Source: RYN-431 sp036388295 (lineage in GTDB: Bacteria > Planctomycetota > Phycisphaerae > Tepidisphaerales > Tepidisphaeraceae). Taken from it: 56,444 nt of DNA. Location of the stretch: contig DASVSC010000250.1 of the NCBI GenBank assembly GCA_036388295.1, positions 1-56,444 on the forward strand. Reading direction: 5' to 3'. This document shows, piece after piece, positions 32,973 to 45,963 of this stretch. The notes beneath the pieces were generated by a model. That model was not told the origin of the DNA. It worked only from the letters and a program-made list of their open reading frames with translations, and searched no databases. Made by a program: the position numbers and the translations under genes. Each line of letters starts with the position of its first letter. Position 1 is the first letter of the stretch.

Positions 32973-34430
32973 TCAAGCGCGTCGGCGGCGTTTAACCAAT
33001 AAGGCGGCAACGCCGACGACGGCCAAGGCGGTCGGTTCGGGGACTTGGATCAGGAACGATCGGCCGTACGCCGCCGTCGGGCCGGTGCCGTCGGGATCGA
33101 ACATGCCGACGCCCGCGATGTAGCCGCTGTCAGTGATGGAGTCGGCCTCGATCAGCCGCCAGCCGCTGGTCGGGTCGATCAGGGTGTTCAAGTCGACGGC
33201 CACGCCGTCCAGGCCCCACAGCACCGCGATGCCGTCGCTGCTATTCGAGTTCGGGCGCTGCACGCCGACGGCTAGGCCGGCGCTGTTGACGCCTAGGGCC
33301 CAGGCCGACGTGGTATCGGTCGGCGTGCCGAGCAGGCCCAGCATTGTCGGGGCCGCTGTGCCGGCGTCCCAACGGACCGGACGCAGGCCGTCGAACCCGG
33401 TCGTCTTCGTCGCCACGCGGCCGACGGCGGTTCCCGAGTCGTTAAGATCGAATATTCGGCTGAGGCTGCTGCTCGCGACGGCGTCGGGCGGCAATTCCAG
33501 CAACGTCACGCTGCCGTCGGGCGACCAGCGGGTCGGGATCTGCTGAGTCTGAGGGCTGCCGCTATGGATTTCGGTCTGGCCGGCGAGAAAACCGTTCGGG
33601 CGGACCCGCGTGATCGTGTCTTCGACGAACCCGTTCGCCGGGGCCGGCGCGTGAGCCAGTTCGGTCAATGCGGTGCCGCCCGCGTTCCAGCGGACGGCGG
33701 TCAGGCCGAAATTGCCGCTGATGTTGCTGGATTGCGCGTACGTATAAACTGTACCGTACGTCGTACCGTTGGCGTCGATGCCGGCGGTGTCGCCGCTGTT
33801 TTTGTTGGCGGTCTTGCCACCCGGGGCCGAGACGTCCAAGGGCGTCGCGGTCGTGGTGCCGGCCGACCATCGCACTGGGCGGCTGAACGTGCTTGTGAAG
33901 AATCCGGTCGAGTCCGCCTCGAAACGGAGAGACGTGCCGACGGCCGTGCCGAGCGGGTCGATCCCGCTGGCGGAGCTTCCGACGGTCGTGCCGCTGATGC
34001 CGTTTTCCAGCACCGTCGGCTGCGACGGACTTGCCCAACGCAGGACCTGCTGGGCAGGATTTTGGCCGGTCGAATCGAAACGACTTTGTGTGCCGACGGC
34101 CACACCCGCGGCGTTGCTGGCGTTCACGGATGTGTTCGTCCGCGACGTGCCGGGCAATGAGGGCGTGGTAAACTCGGTGAACGTGCCGTTGCCGAATTGA
34201 ACAGGAACATTATTCGCGGTCGCGCTGCCGGCGTACTTACGCAGGGTCGCCCGGCCGAACCCGTCGAAGGCTGTCGCATCGCCGCGAAAGAAAAAGGGCG
34301 AGGCATATGCCTGGTAACCGGTCATGGTCGACGCGTCGTACGTCGGTCCGCCGATGATCGGCACGGCGGCACGGGCGGCGGTGGCGAGCGAAATGAAAGC
34401 GATTGCAGCCGGCAGGAAAGTACGGATCAC
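32973..34430 (-). CDS. PEP-CTERM sorted extracellular protein, 485 aa
   Basis: A signal peptide (FLPAAIAFISLATAARA) starts at GTG 34430, chosen because GAGG lies seven bases upstream. The C-terminal end VPEPTALAVVGVAALL followed by KRRRR is a PEP-CTERM signal for exosortase processing. The body has repeated GxAVG/GTAVGR-type units (NAAGVAVGTQS, DPLGTAVGTS, NDSGTAVGRVA, NSAGLAVGVQ) as in HAF-type repeat proteins, suggesting a beta-propeller. It is probably exported and part of the surface or extracellular matrix. No exosortase gene is in the window. Confidence 0.9.
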   Translation of the reverse strand: MIRTFLPAAIAFISLATAARAAVPIIGGPTYDASTMTGYQAYASPFFFRGDATAFDGFGRATLRKYAGSATANNVPVQFGNGTFTEFTTPSLPGTSRTNTSVNASNAAGVAVGTQSRFDSTGQNPAQQVLRWASPSQPTVLENGISGTTVGSSASGIDPLGTAVGTSLRFEADSTGFFTSTFSRPVRWSAGTTTATPLDVSAPGGKTANKNSGDTAGIDANGTTYGTVYTYAQSSNISGNFGLTAVRWNAGGTALTELAHAPAPANGFVEDTITRVRPNGFLAGQTEIHSGSPQTQQIPTRWSPDGSVTLLELPPDAVASSSLSRIFDLNDSGTAVGRVATKTTGFDGLRPVRWDAGTAAPTMLGLLGTPTDTTSAWALGVNSAGLAVGVQRPNSNSSDGIAVLWGLDGVAVDLNTLIDPTSGWRLIEADSITDSGYIAGVGMFDPDGTGPTAAYGRSFLIQVPEPTALAVVGVAALLVKRRRRA

Positions 34431-34534
34431 GAAATACCTCAAATATAACAAGCGATGCGCGGGGGCGACTTCATGACCCCACGCCGGAAACATAACACAC
34501 TTGTGAGTCAGGCGACGCGAAAAACGCGACGGGT

Positions 34535-34933
34535 TCATTGATCGGCCGCCGTCCGGCGTCGCGCCGCCACGAACCGCAGCAGCGCCAACACCACCACCGC
34601 GGCGATCACGCCGATCATGTCGGCGCGCCAGTCCATGACGTCGGCGCTGCGGCCGAAATAGGGCTGCGTGATCTCGTCGGCTGCCGCCCACAGGGCCAGG
34701 AGCAGGACGACCGTCAGCGACAGGCCGCGGAACCGTGGCCAGGTCAGGCCGGCGGCGGTGTAGATCAGGGCGGCGTACAGGAAGTAGCCGGCGGTGTGCA
34801 GCTTCTTGTCGCCGACTTCCTCAATGATCATGTCGGGCGGCTGCGGCATGTGCGTGAGGCAGACGGCCACCAGCACGTAGAGGGCGACAGTGGCCCAGGC
34901 GATCCAAGCGATGCGACGGGACGGACGGCTCAT
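34535..34933 (-). CDS. VanZ-like membrane protein, 132 aa
   Basis: Four hydrophobic segments (AWATVALYVLVAVC, TAGYFLYAALIYTAAG, LTVVLLLALWAA, MIGVIAAVVVLALL) and the VanZ-type signatures GDKKLHTAGYF and ADEITQPYFGRSADVMDWRADMIG. The function of this family is poorly defined; VanZ itself gives low-level teicoplanin resistance. Its ATG overlaps the parA stop by four bases. Confidence 0.85.
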   Translation of the reverse strand: MSRPSRRIAWIAWATVALYVLVAVCLTHMPQPPDMIIEEVGDKKLHTAGYFLYAALIYTAAGLTWPRFRGLSLTVVLLLALWAAADEITQPYFGRSADVMDWRADMIGVIAAVVVLALLRFVAARRRTAADQ

Positions 34934-35820
34934 ACGGCGGCGACCGGGTCTGGGGTCACGGCGGGCGTTGTCGCTTCGGGGGCTACGTTTGCCGCCGGCC
35001 CGTTTGTCATCGGGTCGTTTGTCGTCGGGCCTTCGAAGGCGTCGACCATTTCCCGGGCCAGATTGTGATAGTCGGTCGCGCCGTTGCTGGCGGGGTCGTA
35101 GTCGAAGATCGGCTGGCCGAAGCTGGGGCTTTCGGCCAGCTTGATGTTCCGGCGGATGCGCGTTTCGAATACCCGCGCGGTCGACCACGGCAGCGTCTTG
35201 CCGGCCGACTGTTCGATGAAGCCCTTCAATTCGGAAATCACTTCGTGGCTGAGCTTGGCCTGGCCGTCGAACATGGTCAGGACGATGCCGCCGACGGTCA
35301 GCTTGGGGTTCATCCGCTTTTGCACGAGCTGGACCGTTTCCAGCAGCTTTGCCATGCCTTGCAGGGCCAGGAAGTGCGGCTGCATCGGGATGATCACGCT
35401 ATCGGCGGCGGCGAGGGCGTTGAGGGTCAGCAGGCCCAGGCTCGGCGGGCAATCGAGGAGGACGTAGTTGAACTTCCCGTCGGCGGCGGCGAGCCGCTTG
35501 CGGAGCACCAGTTCCCGGCCCAGGACGCTGACCAGTTCGATTTCCGCGCCGGCCAGGTCAATATCGCTCGGCACCACCGCGACACGGTCGCTGACGATGT
35601 GGGCGGCCTGCATCAGCGGCATGTCGTTGACGAGCACGTCATACAGCGACGGATTTTCGGCGGCGGGTTCCAGGCCGTAGGTGAGGGTGAGGTGGGCCTG
35701 CGGATCGACGTCGATCAGGCAGACGCTTTTGCCCATCCGGGCCAAGGCGGCCCCGACGTTGACGGTGGTGGTCGTCTTGCCGACGCCGCCCTTTTGATTC
35801 ATGAACGCGAGGACCCGCAT
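34930..35820 (-). CDS. parA: ParA-family ATPase, orphan
   Basis: A deviant Walker A KGGVGKTTTTVNV near the N-terminus, LIDVDPQAHLT, LLDCPPSLGLLTLNAL and the IPMQPHFLALQGM segment give a ParA/Soj/MinD-type ATPase of 296 residues. A Pro/Thr/Ala-rich tail of about 40 residues follows the conserved fold. No parB or parS is visible nearby. The next gene in the operon is vanZ-like, so the role may be positioning of a membrane or surface structure rather than chromosome partition (inference). Confidence 0.85.
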   Translation of the reverse strand: MRVLAFMNQKGGVGKTTTTVNVGAALARMGKSVCLIDVDPQAHLTLTYGLEPAAENPSLYDVLVNDMPLMQAAHIVSDRVAVVPSDIDLAGAEIELVSVLGRELVLRKRLAAADGKFNYVLLDCPPSLGLLTLNALAAADSVIIPMQPHFLALQGMAKLLETVQLVQKRMNPKLTVGGIVLTMFDGQAKLSHEVISELKGFIEQSAGKTLPWSTARVFETRIRRNIKLAESPSFGQPIFDYDPASNGATDYHNLAREMVDAFEGPTTNDPMTNGPAANVAPEATTPAVTPDPVAAV

Positions 35821-35918
35821 GAGGGGAACATTGTCGGGGGATGAGGGAGGAAAGTCGAGCGATGCGGGTGTCCGCCCCCGCGCGAACAAAACCGGACGGC
35901 TTGGCGTAAGTTGCGGCA

Positions 35919-36386
35919 ATGACGCGTCGCATTCCATTGGCCGTGCTTCTGCTGCTGCTTGTGGCGTGGCCGATGACCTACCGCTACACGTCGCTCGGCA
36001 TCGACAGCGACGCGACCGACGGCTCCGATGTCGTCAGTACCTATTACCGCCTCCGCTGGCCGGGGAATGGCATCATGATGATCGGCTATTTGGTCGAACG
36101 TCACCCGCACCGCGGAATGCCGATCGAAGCGTTCGACCTGGGCGGAACCTTTCTAGAGCCGTCCCGGGCCACGCCGGCGGTGAGTCGGGCCAATCGGGTT
36201 GGTTTTTGGTTCATCGACGTGGATCCGGACCGTGGCGACGGCTTCTCGCCTATGGCCCCGCACGCCCAGCGGGCCGTACTGATCGGCTTTCCGCACTGGC
36301 TGCTGGTGGTGACGGCCAGCGCATGGTGCGCGTTCCGGGGCCGGTTAGCCGGGCGGGGTAAGACGGAAGCGGTCGCCGGGAAGTGA
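35919..36386 (+). CDS. Hypothetical membrane protein, 155 aa
   Basis: Unrecognised. It has an N-terminal membrane segment (LAVLLLLLVAWPMTYRYTS) and a second near the C-terminus (LLVVTASAWCAFRGRL) flanking a soluble loop of about 100 residues. This is the topology of many small planctomycete inner-membrane proteins of unknown function. It is divergent from parA with 98 bases between starts. Confidence 0.65.
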   Translation: MTRRIPLAVLLLLLVAWPMTYRYTSLGIDSDATDGSDVVSTYYRLRWPGNGIMMIGYLVERHPHRGMPIEAFDLGGTFLEPSRATPAVSRANRVGFWFIDVDPDRGDGFSPMAPHAQRAVLIGFPHWLLVVTASAWCAFRGRLAGRGKTEAVAGK

Positions 36387-36494
36387 AAAACCAGTGGCGG
36401 ACGGCTAACGACTTTTCGGGTGAAGCGACGGTGGCTCACCGGTTCGTCTTCTTCAGCCGCTAGCTGTTTGCCGCCCGCCGCTGGTCGATTGGGC

Positions 36495-36531
36495 AAAAAA
36501 AGAAACCTTCCGCCGTGGCAGGGAAGGTTTC
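36495..36531 (-). terminator. Strong rho-independent terminator
   Basis: On the minus strand a 10-bp stem (36531-36522 with 36511-36502) is followed by seven T residues. It ends the transcript of the lysine-rich gene at 36660-36743. Confidence 0.88.
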
Positions 36532-36659
36532 GGTCAGAGTGACTTGTATCGGCCGGGCTTTTGCAAGCCCTGGGCCGACGTGTATCGATTGCGGCCGTGA
36601 CGTTCTAAACGGGTGGTTTGTAGTTGGAGCCACGCAACCCGTTTAGCCAGTCCACGAGA
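36532..36659 (-). ncRNA. Structured 3' untranslated region of the lysine-rich gene
   Basis: The 128 bases between stop and terminator contain two strong hairpins: a 10-bp perfect stem at 36605-36614/36637-36646 (CTAAACGGGT) and a stem at 36555-36560/36565-36570 with further flanking pairs. This is more structure than a plain trailer needs, so a processed small RNA is possible. Confidence 0.4.
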
Positions 36660-36743
36660 TTACTTCTTAGAAGCTTTCTTCGTGGTCTTCTTGGTCGTCT
36701 TCTTGGCAGCAGTCGCCTTTTTCGGAGCAGCTTTCTTCGCCAT
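36660..36743 (-). CDS. 27-residue lysine-rich, histone H1-tail-like protein
   Basis: The peptide MAKKAAPKKATAAKKTTKKT... has 13 lysines in 27 residues, the composition of histone H1 tails and bacterial Hc1-like proteins. An almost perfect anti-Shine-Dalgarno match (AAAGGAGGTGAT) lies seven bases before the ATG, a consensus-like promoter lies upstream, and a strong terminator follows. These signals indicate a genuine, highly expressed gene. It probably binds DNA or RNA by charge; no fold is expected. Confidence 0.8.
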   Translation of the reverse strand: MAKKAAPKKATAAKKTTKKTTKKASKK

Positions 36744-36772
36744 GTGTCAATCACCTCCTTTCACAGTTTCAA

Positions 36773-36801
36773 AACATAAGGTTGACAATTGGGATAGTCA
36801 A
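36773..36801 (-). promoter_or_regulatory. Sigma-70-type promoter for the lysine-rich gene
   Basis: On the minus strand TTGACT (36801-36796) and TATGTT (36778-36773) are spaced by exactly 17 bases, about 30 bases upstream of the start codon. The rest of 36802-37001 shows no gene. Confidence 0.75.
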
Positions 36802-37001
36802 CGCCTTTTTTGTGGTTCGGTAAAAGTAATTCACTAGATGTAGTGGAGGCGCGGCGCGCGCGGGTGGACGACGCCCGCTACAAACGGCCCAGATTCGCGC
36901 CCGTCTCTCCTCATTCATTTCGTCGCAATCGCCGCGCCCGCGTGAGTTTTCGGCATCATTCCGCACTCGCCGCGCGGCCGCGCCGTCGGTAGGATGCGCG
37001 C

Positions 37002-38585
<1,584 letters not shown>

Positions 38586-39017
38586 GGCTGTGATCGTAAG
38601 TCGTTCGGCCGACCGCGATCTTGTTTCGGCCAATTTTACCGGCTGTTTTGCATCCTCACGGCCGTAAGCGTCTGCTAGCGCGTGGGTTGGACTACTTTCT
38701 CGGCGGGCCGTGGCCGTACCAAAACCGCCCCAACCGCCACGTGACTTATGGCCGGCGGCCGTCCGACCCGAACGCCGCGTACGACGCGAGGCGGGTAAAC
38801 CTAAGCCGGCGTTGGTCACCTCCGCCTCCATGTGTTCGTGCCCCGCGTGTTCGTGCCCCGCGTCTTCCCCGGCCGCACGTCCCGGCGGCCGCCATCGTGC
38901 GTTGTACCGCCGTGTACGCCGTCTGTCGGCCAAAATCGGTTGAAAATGGCGGCGATCGCTTCGCGCCGAGTAGGTCGAGGCAGAGCCCATCTGCCGACGT
39001 CGACCAAAAATAGGCGC
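38586..39017. other. Intergenic, no gene recognised
   Basis: Frames here are arginine/proline-rich translations of high-GC DNA without motifs or ribosome binding sites. One short direct repeat is visible (GTGTTCGTGCCCCGC twice, about 38830-38860). It could hold a 3' extension of gpmI. Confidence 0.5.
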
Positions 39018-39058
39018 AAAAAAACCCCGGGCTTTGCGGAGGGTGTGCAAGCCCGGGG
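39018..39058 (-). terminator. Terminator of the candidate small RNA
   Basis: Stem CCCCGGGCTT/AAGCCCGGGG with a run of seven T residues on the minus strand. The orientation points away from hrpA and toward gpmI. Confidence 0.85.
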
Positions 39059-39191
39059 TGGCGGAGGAGGAGGATTGTCGGCAACAACCGGCCCGATGGC
39101 CTTGTCACCCTGTTGTTTCAGTCACCCGAACTCATCGGCCCGTTTCCAGGCCCTTCGTTCGCATCAGCGTTTCGCGTTACCGATTACTGAT
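39018..39191 (-). ncRNA. Candidate free-standing small RNA, about 170 nt
   Basis: A minus-strand unit with its own promoter and terminator and no open frame. TTGATT (39225-39220) and TATTAT (39203-39198) are spaced 16 bases. A 10-bp GC-rich stem (39058-39049/39034-39025) followed by seven T residues ends it. The body can form a CATCAG/CTGATG hairpin and shorter ones, and has two GGGTGAC words. I do not recognise the family; it is not 6S, SRP, tmRNA or RNase P by their usual signatures. Confidence 0.5.
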
Positions 39192-39372
39192 GGATGCATA
39201 ATACAGGGCAGTCGAGCTTAATCAATAGGCAAGTCCGAAAAAAATTACGCCTTAATACTACGCACACACTGTTTGGAAGTCGTACGGTCTATTCGTCGCT
39301 TTGTAAGCACGCGTACTAAACGCTTGAAAAAGCAGTACTTAATCGCACTGCACGACCCACGTTCGGCTGCCG

Positions 39373-39378
39373 TATAAT
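39373..39378 (+). promoter_or_regulatory. TATAAT box six bases before hrpA
   Basis: A perfect -10 hexamer lies six bases upstream of ATG 39385, so transcription would begin at or next to the start codon, giving a leaderless mRNA. No good -35 hexamer is seen at the usual spacing, and no Shine-Dalgarno is present. Confidence 0.5.
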
Positions 39379-39384
39379 GGGACG

Positions 39385-43542
<4,158 letters not shown>

Positions 43543-43545
<3 letters not shown>

Positions 43546-43716
43546 AGAGGCGGATCAAACACGAAGACGCGAAGGCACGAAGATCAACTCGGCGGCGTTC
43601 GAGTACGTGGCACTTCTAATTTCCTGTAAGAAAAAGCATCTGAAACTCGTTGCGTACCAAAAGACGCCGAGTTGATCTTCGCGCCTTCGCGCCTTCGTGT
43701 TTAATCTGCTTCTTCA
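43543..43716. repeat. Inverted repeat containing both convergent stop codons
   Basis: 51-bp arms (43543-43593, 43666-43716) with about five mismatches, built in part of 8-bp CGAAG units, loop 72 bases. The outer ends are the TGA codons of hrpA and of the minus-strand gene at 43714, so both genes end at mirror positions. Confidence 0.9.
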
Positions 43717-44694
43717 CCGCGGCGGCGATGTCGCCGGATAGATATTCGTGAGCGGCCACAGTTCCGGGTATCGGCGAACCAACTCGCTTAGCGGTGCGAG
43801 GGCCGTCGCGTCGGCGTAGCGGGCGGCGGCCTCGGCGGGGCGATTCAACTGATGCAGCGCGATGGCGGCCAGGGCGTGGGCGTTGGCGATGCGGTGGCCC
43901 AGGCCGGTGCGGAGCATCGGCAACTGGGCTTCGAAATGGTCGACGGCTTCGCCGAGGTGGCCGGTTTTGACGTCGCGGTACAGTTCCAGCAGCCGCAGGC
44001 CGGCTAGGGCGCCGGCGTCGGGGCCGGCGGTGAGGGTTAAGTCGAACTGCTTCATTTCCGCCGCCACGCCGCCGCGGTCGAGCAGGCGACGCAATTCGTT
44101 GATGGCCCGGTCGGCGTCGAACAAATGGTCGGCCCGCAGCATTTCGTTCGCCCGCGCGGTCCGGACGGCCGCCCCGCCGGGGCCGGCCAGGCCTTCGGTT
44201 TCGATCAATTCGGTGTAAACCGCGATGGCGTCGTCGGTGCGGCCGAGGCGCGACAGCAGGCCGCCCAGCATGAGCATGGCGCGCAAGCGGTTTTCGGTCG
44301 CCCGCATCGCCCGCGACATCAGGCCGTGCAGCAGCGGGACGGCTTCATCGGTACGGCGCAGGGCCAGCAGCGCCTCGACGTGATCGAGCGCCGCGTTCTC
44401 ACGCCGCAGGGCCGCCCCGGCCAGGGTTAAGAAGATGCTGCCGCCGAGCGTGGCGATCAGGGCCGCCGACTGCAGCGCCGCCGCGTTCAGGCCCAGCAGA
44501 ATGCCGACGAGCGTGACGCACCAGACCGCCAGAATGGCCCGTCCGGCCTGACGAATCGTCGGCTTCGGGCGGCTGGTGTCCATCAGGCCGCTGACGTCGC
44601 CGAGCGGGTGCGCGGGGGCGACGGGGGCGGGGACGGCGGGAATGGGGGCGGTCGCGTCGGCCAAAGCGCCAGACTCTACCGCGTTTGTCCGCAC
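43714..44694 (-). CDS. Membrane protein with TPR-like helices, 326 aa
   Basis: A Pro/Ala-rich N-terminus is followed by two adjacent membrane segments (AILAVWCVTLVGILLGLNAAAL, ALIATLGGSIFLTLAG). A cytoplasmic array of TPR-like helices follows (ALLALRRTDEAVPLLHGLM, LLSRLGRTDDAIAVYTELIE). It ends with LSELVRRYPELWPL. Its layout matches the protein at 47354 in membrane pair, helical repeats and an LVRRxP end, so the two look paralogous. It starts at GTG 44694. Function unknown. Confidence 0.75.
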   Translation of the reverse strand: MRTNAVESGALADATAPIPAVPAPVAPAHPLGDVSGLMDTSRPKPTIRQAGRAILAVWCVTLVGILLGLNAAALQSAALIATLGGSIFLTLAGAALRRENAALDHVEALLALRRTDEAVPLLHGLMSRAMRATENRLRAMLMLGGLLSRLGRTDDAIAVYTELIETEGLAGPGGAAVRTARANEMLRADHLFDADRAINELRRLLDRGGVAAEMKQFDLTLTAGPDAGALAGLRLLELYRDVKTGHLGEAVDHFEAQLPMLRTGLGHRIANAHALAAIALHQLNRPAEAAARYADATALAPLSELVRRYPELWPLTNIYPATSPPR

Positions 44695-44781
44695 CCGGCC
44701 ACGGTGCTACGATGCGACCCGGGAACCGACCGCCCGCCCCGGCCCACTGGCCCGGCGGGCCCAAGTCTGAAGGAGATCGCG

Positions 44782-45120
44782 ATGCAACTCATTGAAGCCG
44801 TCATTAAGCCCCAAAAACTCGACGACGTGAAAAACGCCCTCGGCGAAGTCGGCATCCTGGGCGCCACCGCCAGCGAAGTAAAAGGCTTCGGCCGCCAGGC
44901 CGGCCACACCGAGCGTTACCGCGGCGCCAAGATGGACATCGGCTTCGTGCCGAAGGTCTTGCTGACGGTCGTCGTGAAGGACGCCGAGGTGCAGATCGCC
45001 GTCGACGCGATCGTCAAGGCCGCCCGCACCGGCGAAGTCGGCGACGGCAAGATCTTCGTCTCGCCCGTCAGCCAGGTCATCCGCATCCGCACCGGCGAAC
45101 GCGACGAAGCGGCGCTGTAA
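44782..45120 (+). CDS. glnB: Nitrogen regulatory protein P-II, without Tyr51
   Basis: A 112-residue P-II: IEAVIKPQKLDDVKNAL, EVKGFGRQAGHTERYRGA and the C-terminal GDGKIFVSPV. It binds ATP/ADP and 2-oxoglutarate to control nitrogen metabolism. Position 51 in the T-loop, the uridylylated tyrosine in enteric bacteria, is methionine (RGAKMDIGF); only Tyr46 is present. Control by uridylylation at 51 is therefore impossible. No amtB or glnA is adjacent. AAGGAG precedes the start. Confidence 0.93.
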   Translation: MQLIEAVIKPQKLDDVKNALGEVGILGATASEVKGFGRQAGHTERYRGAKMDIGFVPKVLLTVVVKDAEVQIAVDAIVKAARTGEVGDGKIFVSPVSQVIRIRTGERDEAAL

Positions 45121-45142
45121 GCTTTTCAGCCCCATTTAACCT

Positions 45143-45179
45143 CCGTTCGAGCCCGGCTTCGTCTGGCTCGAACGGTTTC
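45143..45179 (+). terminator. Terminator after the P-II gene
   Basis: An 11-bp perfect stem (45143-45153 with 45165-45175) followed by TTTCC, 22 bases after the stop codon. Confidence 0.75.
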
Positions 45180-45246
45180 CTGCGCGCACGAATAAATTCG
45201 TTGCGACGGGGTCGCCCGCATCACCGCGCGCCCTTATTTGCCCACA

Positions 45247-45307
45247 GTTAGCGACTTCGCTTGCGAAGTGTCTCTGAAAAGAACCCTTCGCAAGCGAAGT
45301 CGCTAAC
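45247..45307. repeat. Perfect 22-bp inverted repeat
   Basis: Arms 45247-45268 and 45286-45307 are perfectly complementary (GTTAGCGACTTCGCTTGCGAAG), loop 17 bases. Each arm is itself partly palindromic (CTTCGC-TTGCGAAG). No gene is seen in 45121-45474. Confidence 0.93.
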
Positions 45308-45474
45308 GGCACGCGGTCCCTTTCTTTCGAACGATTTTCGTCGGCGCGTACTCCAATTGGGACGGCATCAGTACGCCACTGTAAATCTCAAACCTCTTCT
45401 CGAAAGCCCGCTCCGTGGCTTTGCAAAGCGGGCGGCAGCGGTAAACTGTGGGAATCGAACGGCGGACAGGACGC

Positions 45475-45828
45475 ATGAAAATATCGTTGAACGGAATCGA
45501 ACCCAGCGGCGTTGTGAAGCTCGTCGGCGAAGGCACCATCACCTCCGCCGATTTCAGCGTGGACGGGAAAAACCCCATCGAAACCGTGCTCGGCCCGGCG
45601 TGGGCGAGCTTCCGCGTGCTGCTGGACATGGGCCAGGTCAGCTACATCGACTCCAGCGCCATCGGCTGGCTGATCGGCACCCAGAAAACGTTCCGCGAAA
45701 AAGGCGGCAGCTTCGCCGTCTACCAGGTGCAGCCGGCCGTCAAGCAGGTGCTGGATTTGCTGAAGGTCGGCCGCGTGGTGCCGCTGTGTGAGAACGAACT
45801 GACCGCCCGCACGGCGGTGGGGGCGTGA
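45475..45828 (+). CDS. STAS-domain protein, 117 aa
   Basis: A single STAS fold with the phospho-acceptor turn VSYIDSSAIGWLIGTQ and the final helix-strand VKQVLDLLKVGRVVPL. It belongs to the anti-sigma antagonist type, distinct in sequence from that at 11305. It precedes a GspE-like ATPase gene. No kinase partner is adjacent, so it may act with the RsbW-like protein at 11670 or with another. Confidence 0.85.
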   Translation: MKISLNGIEPSGVVKLVGEGTITSADFSVDGKNPIETVLGPAWASFRVLLDMGQVSYIDSSAIGWLIGTQKTFREKGGSFAVYQVQPAVKQVLDLLKVGRVVPLCENELTARTAVGA

Positions 45829-45834
45829 GAGGGA

Positions 45835-45944
45835 GTTGATCGGTTGATGCGTTGATGGGTTGATCAGTGGCCGTCCAACGCACGAAGCACTCTTCGAACG
45901 TCGAGCGGCCACTGATCCACCCATCAACGCATCAACCGATCAAC
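45835..45944. repeat. Inverted repeat, 8-bp 'GTTGATGC' units
   Basis: 39-bp arms 45835-45873 and 45906-45944 with a single mismatch, loop 32 bases, made of four GTTGAT words 8 bases apart. It fills the gap between the STAS and GspE-like genes. Confidence 0.95.
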
Positions 45945-45963
45945 CCGTTTATCAAGGAATGAT

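Noticed and set aside
38621..39221. Short Arg/Pro-rich frames between gpmI and hrpA
   Set aside because: They lack motifs and start signals and overlap the better supported small RNA and terminator.
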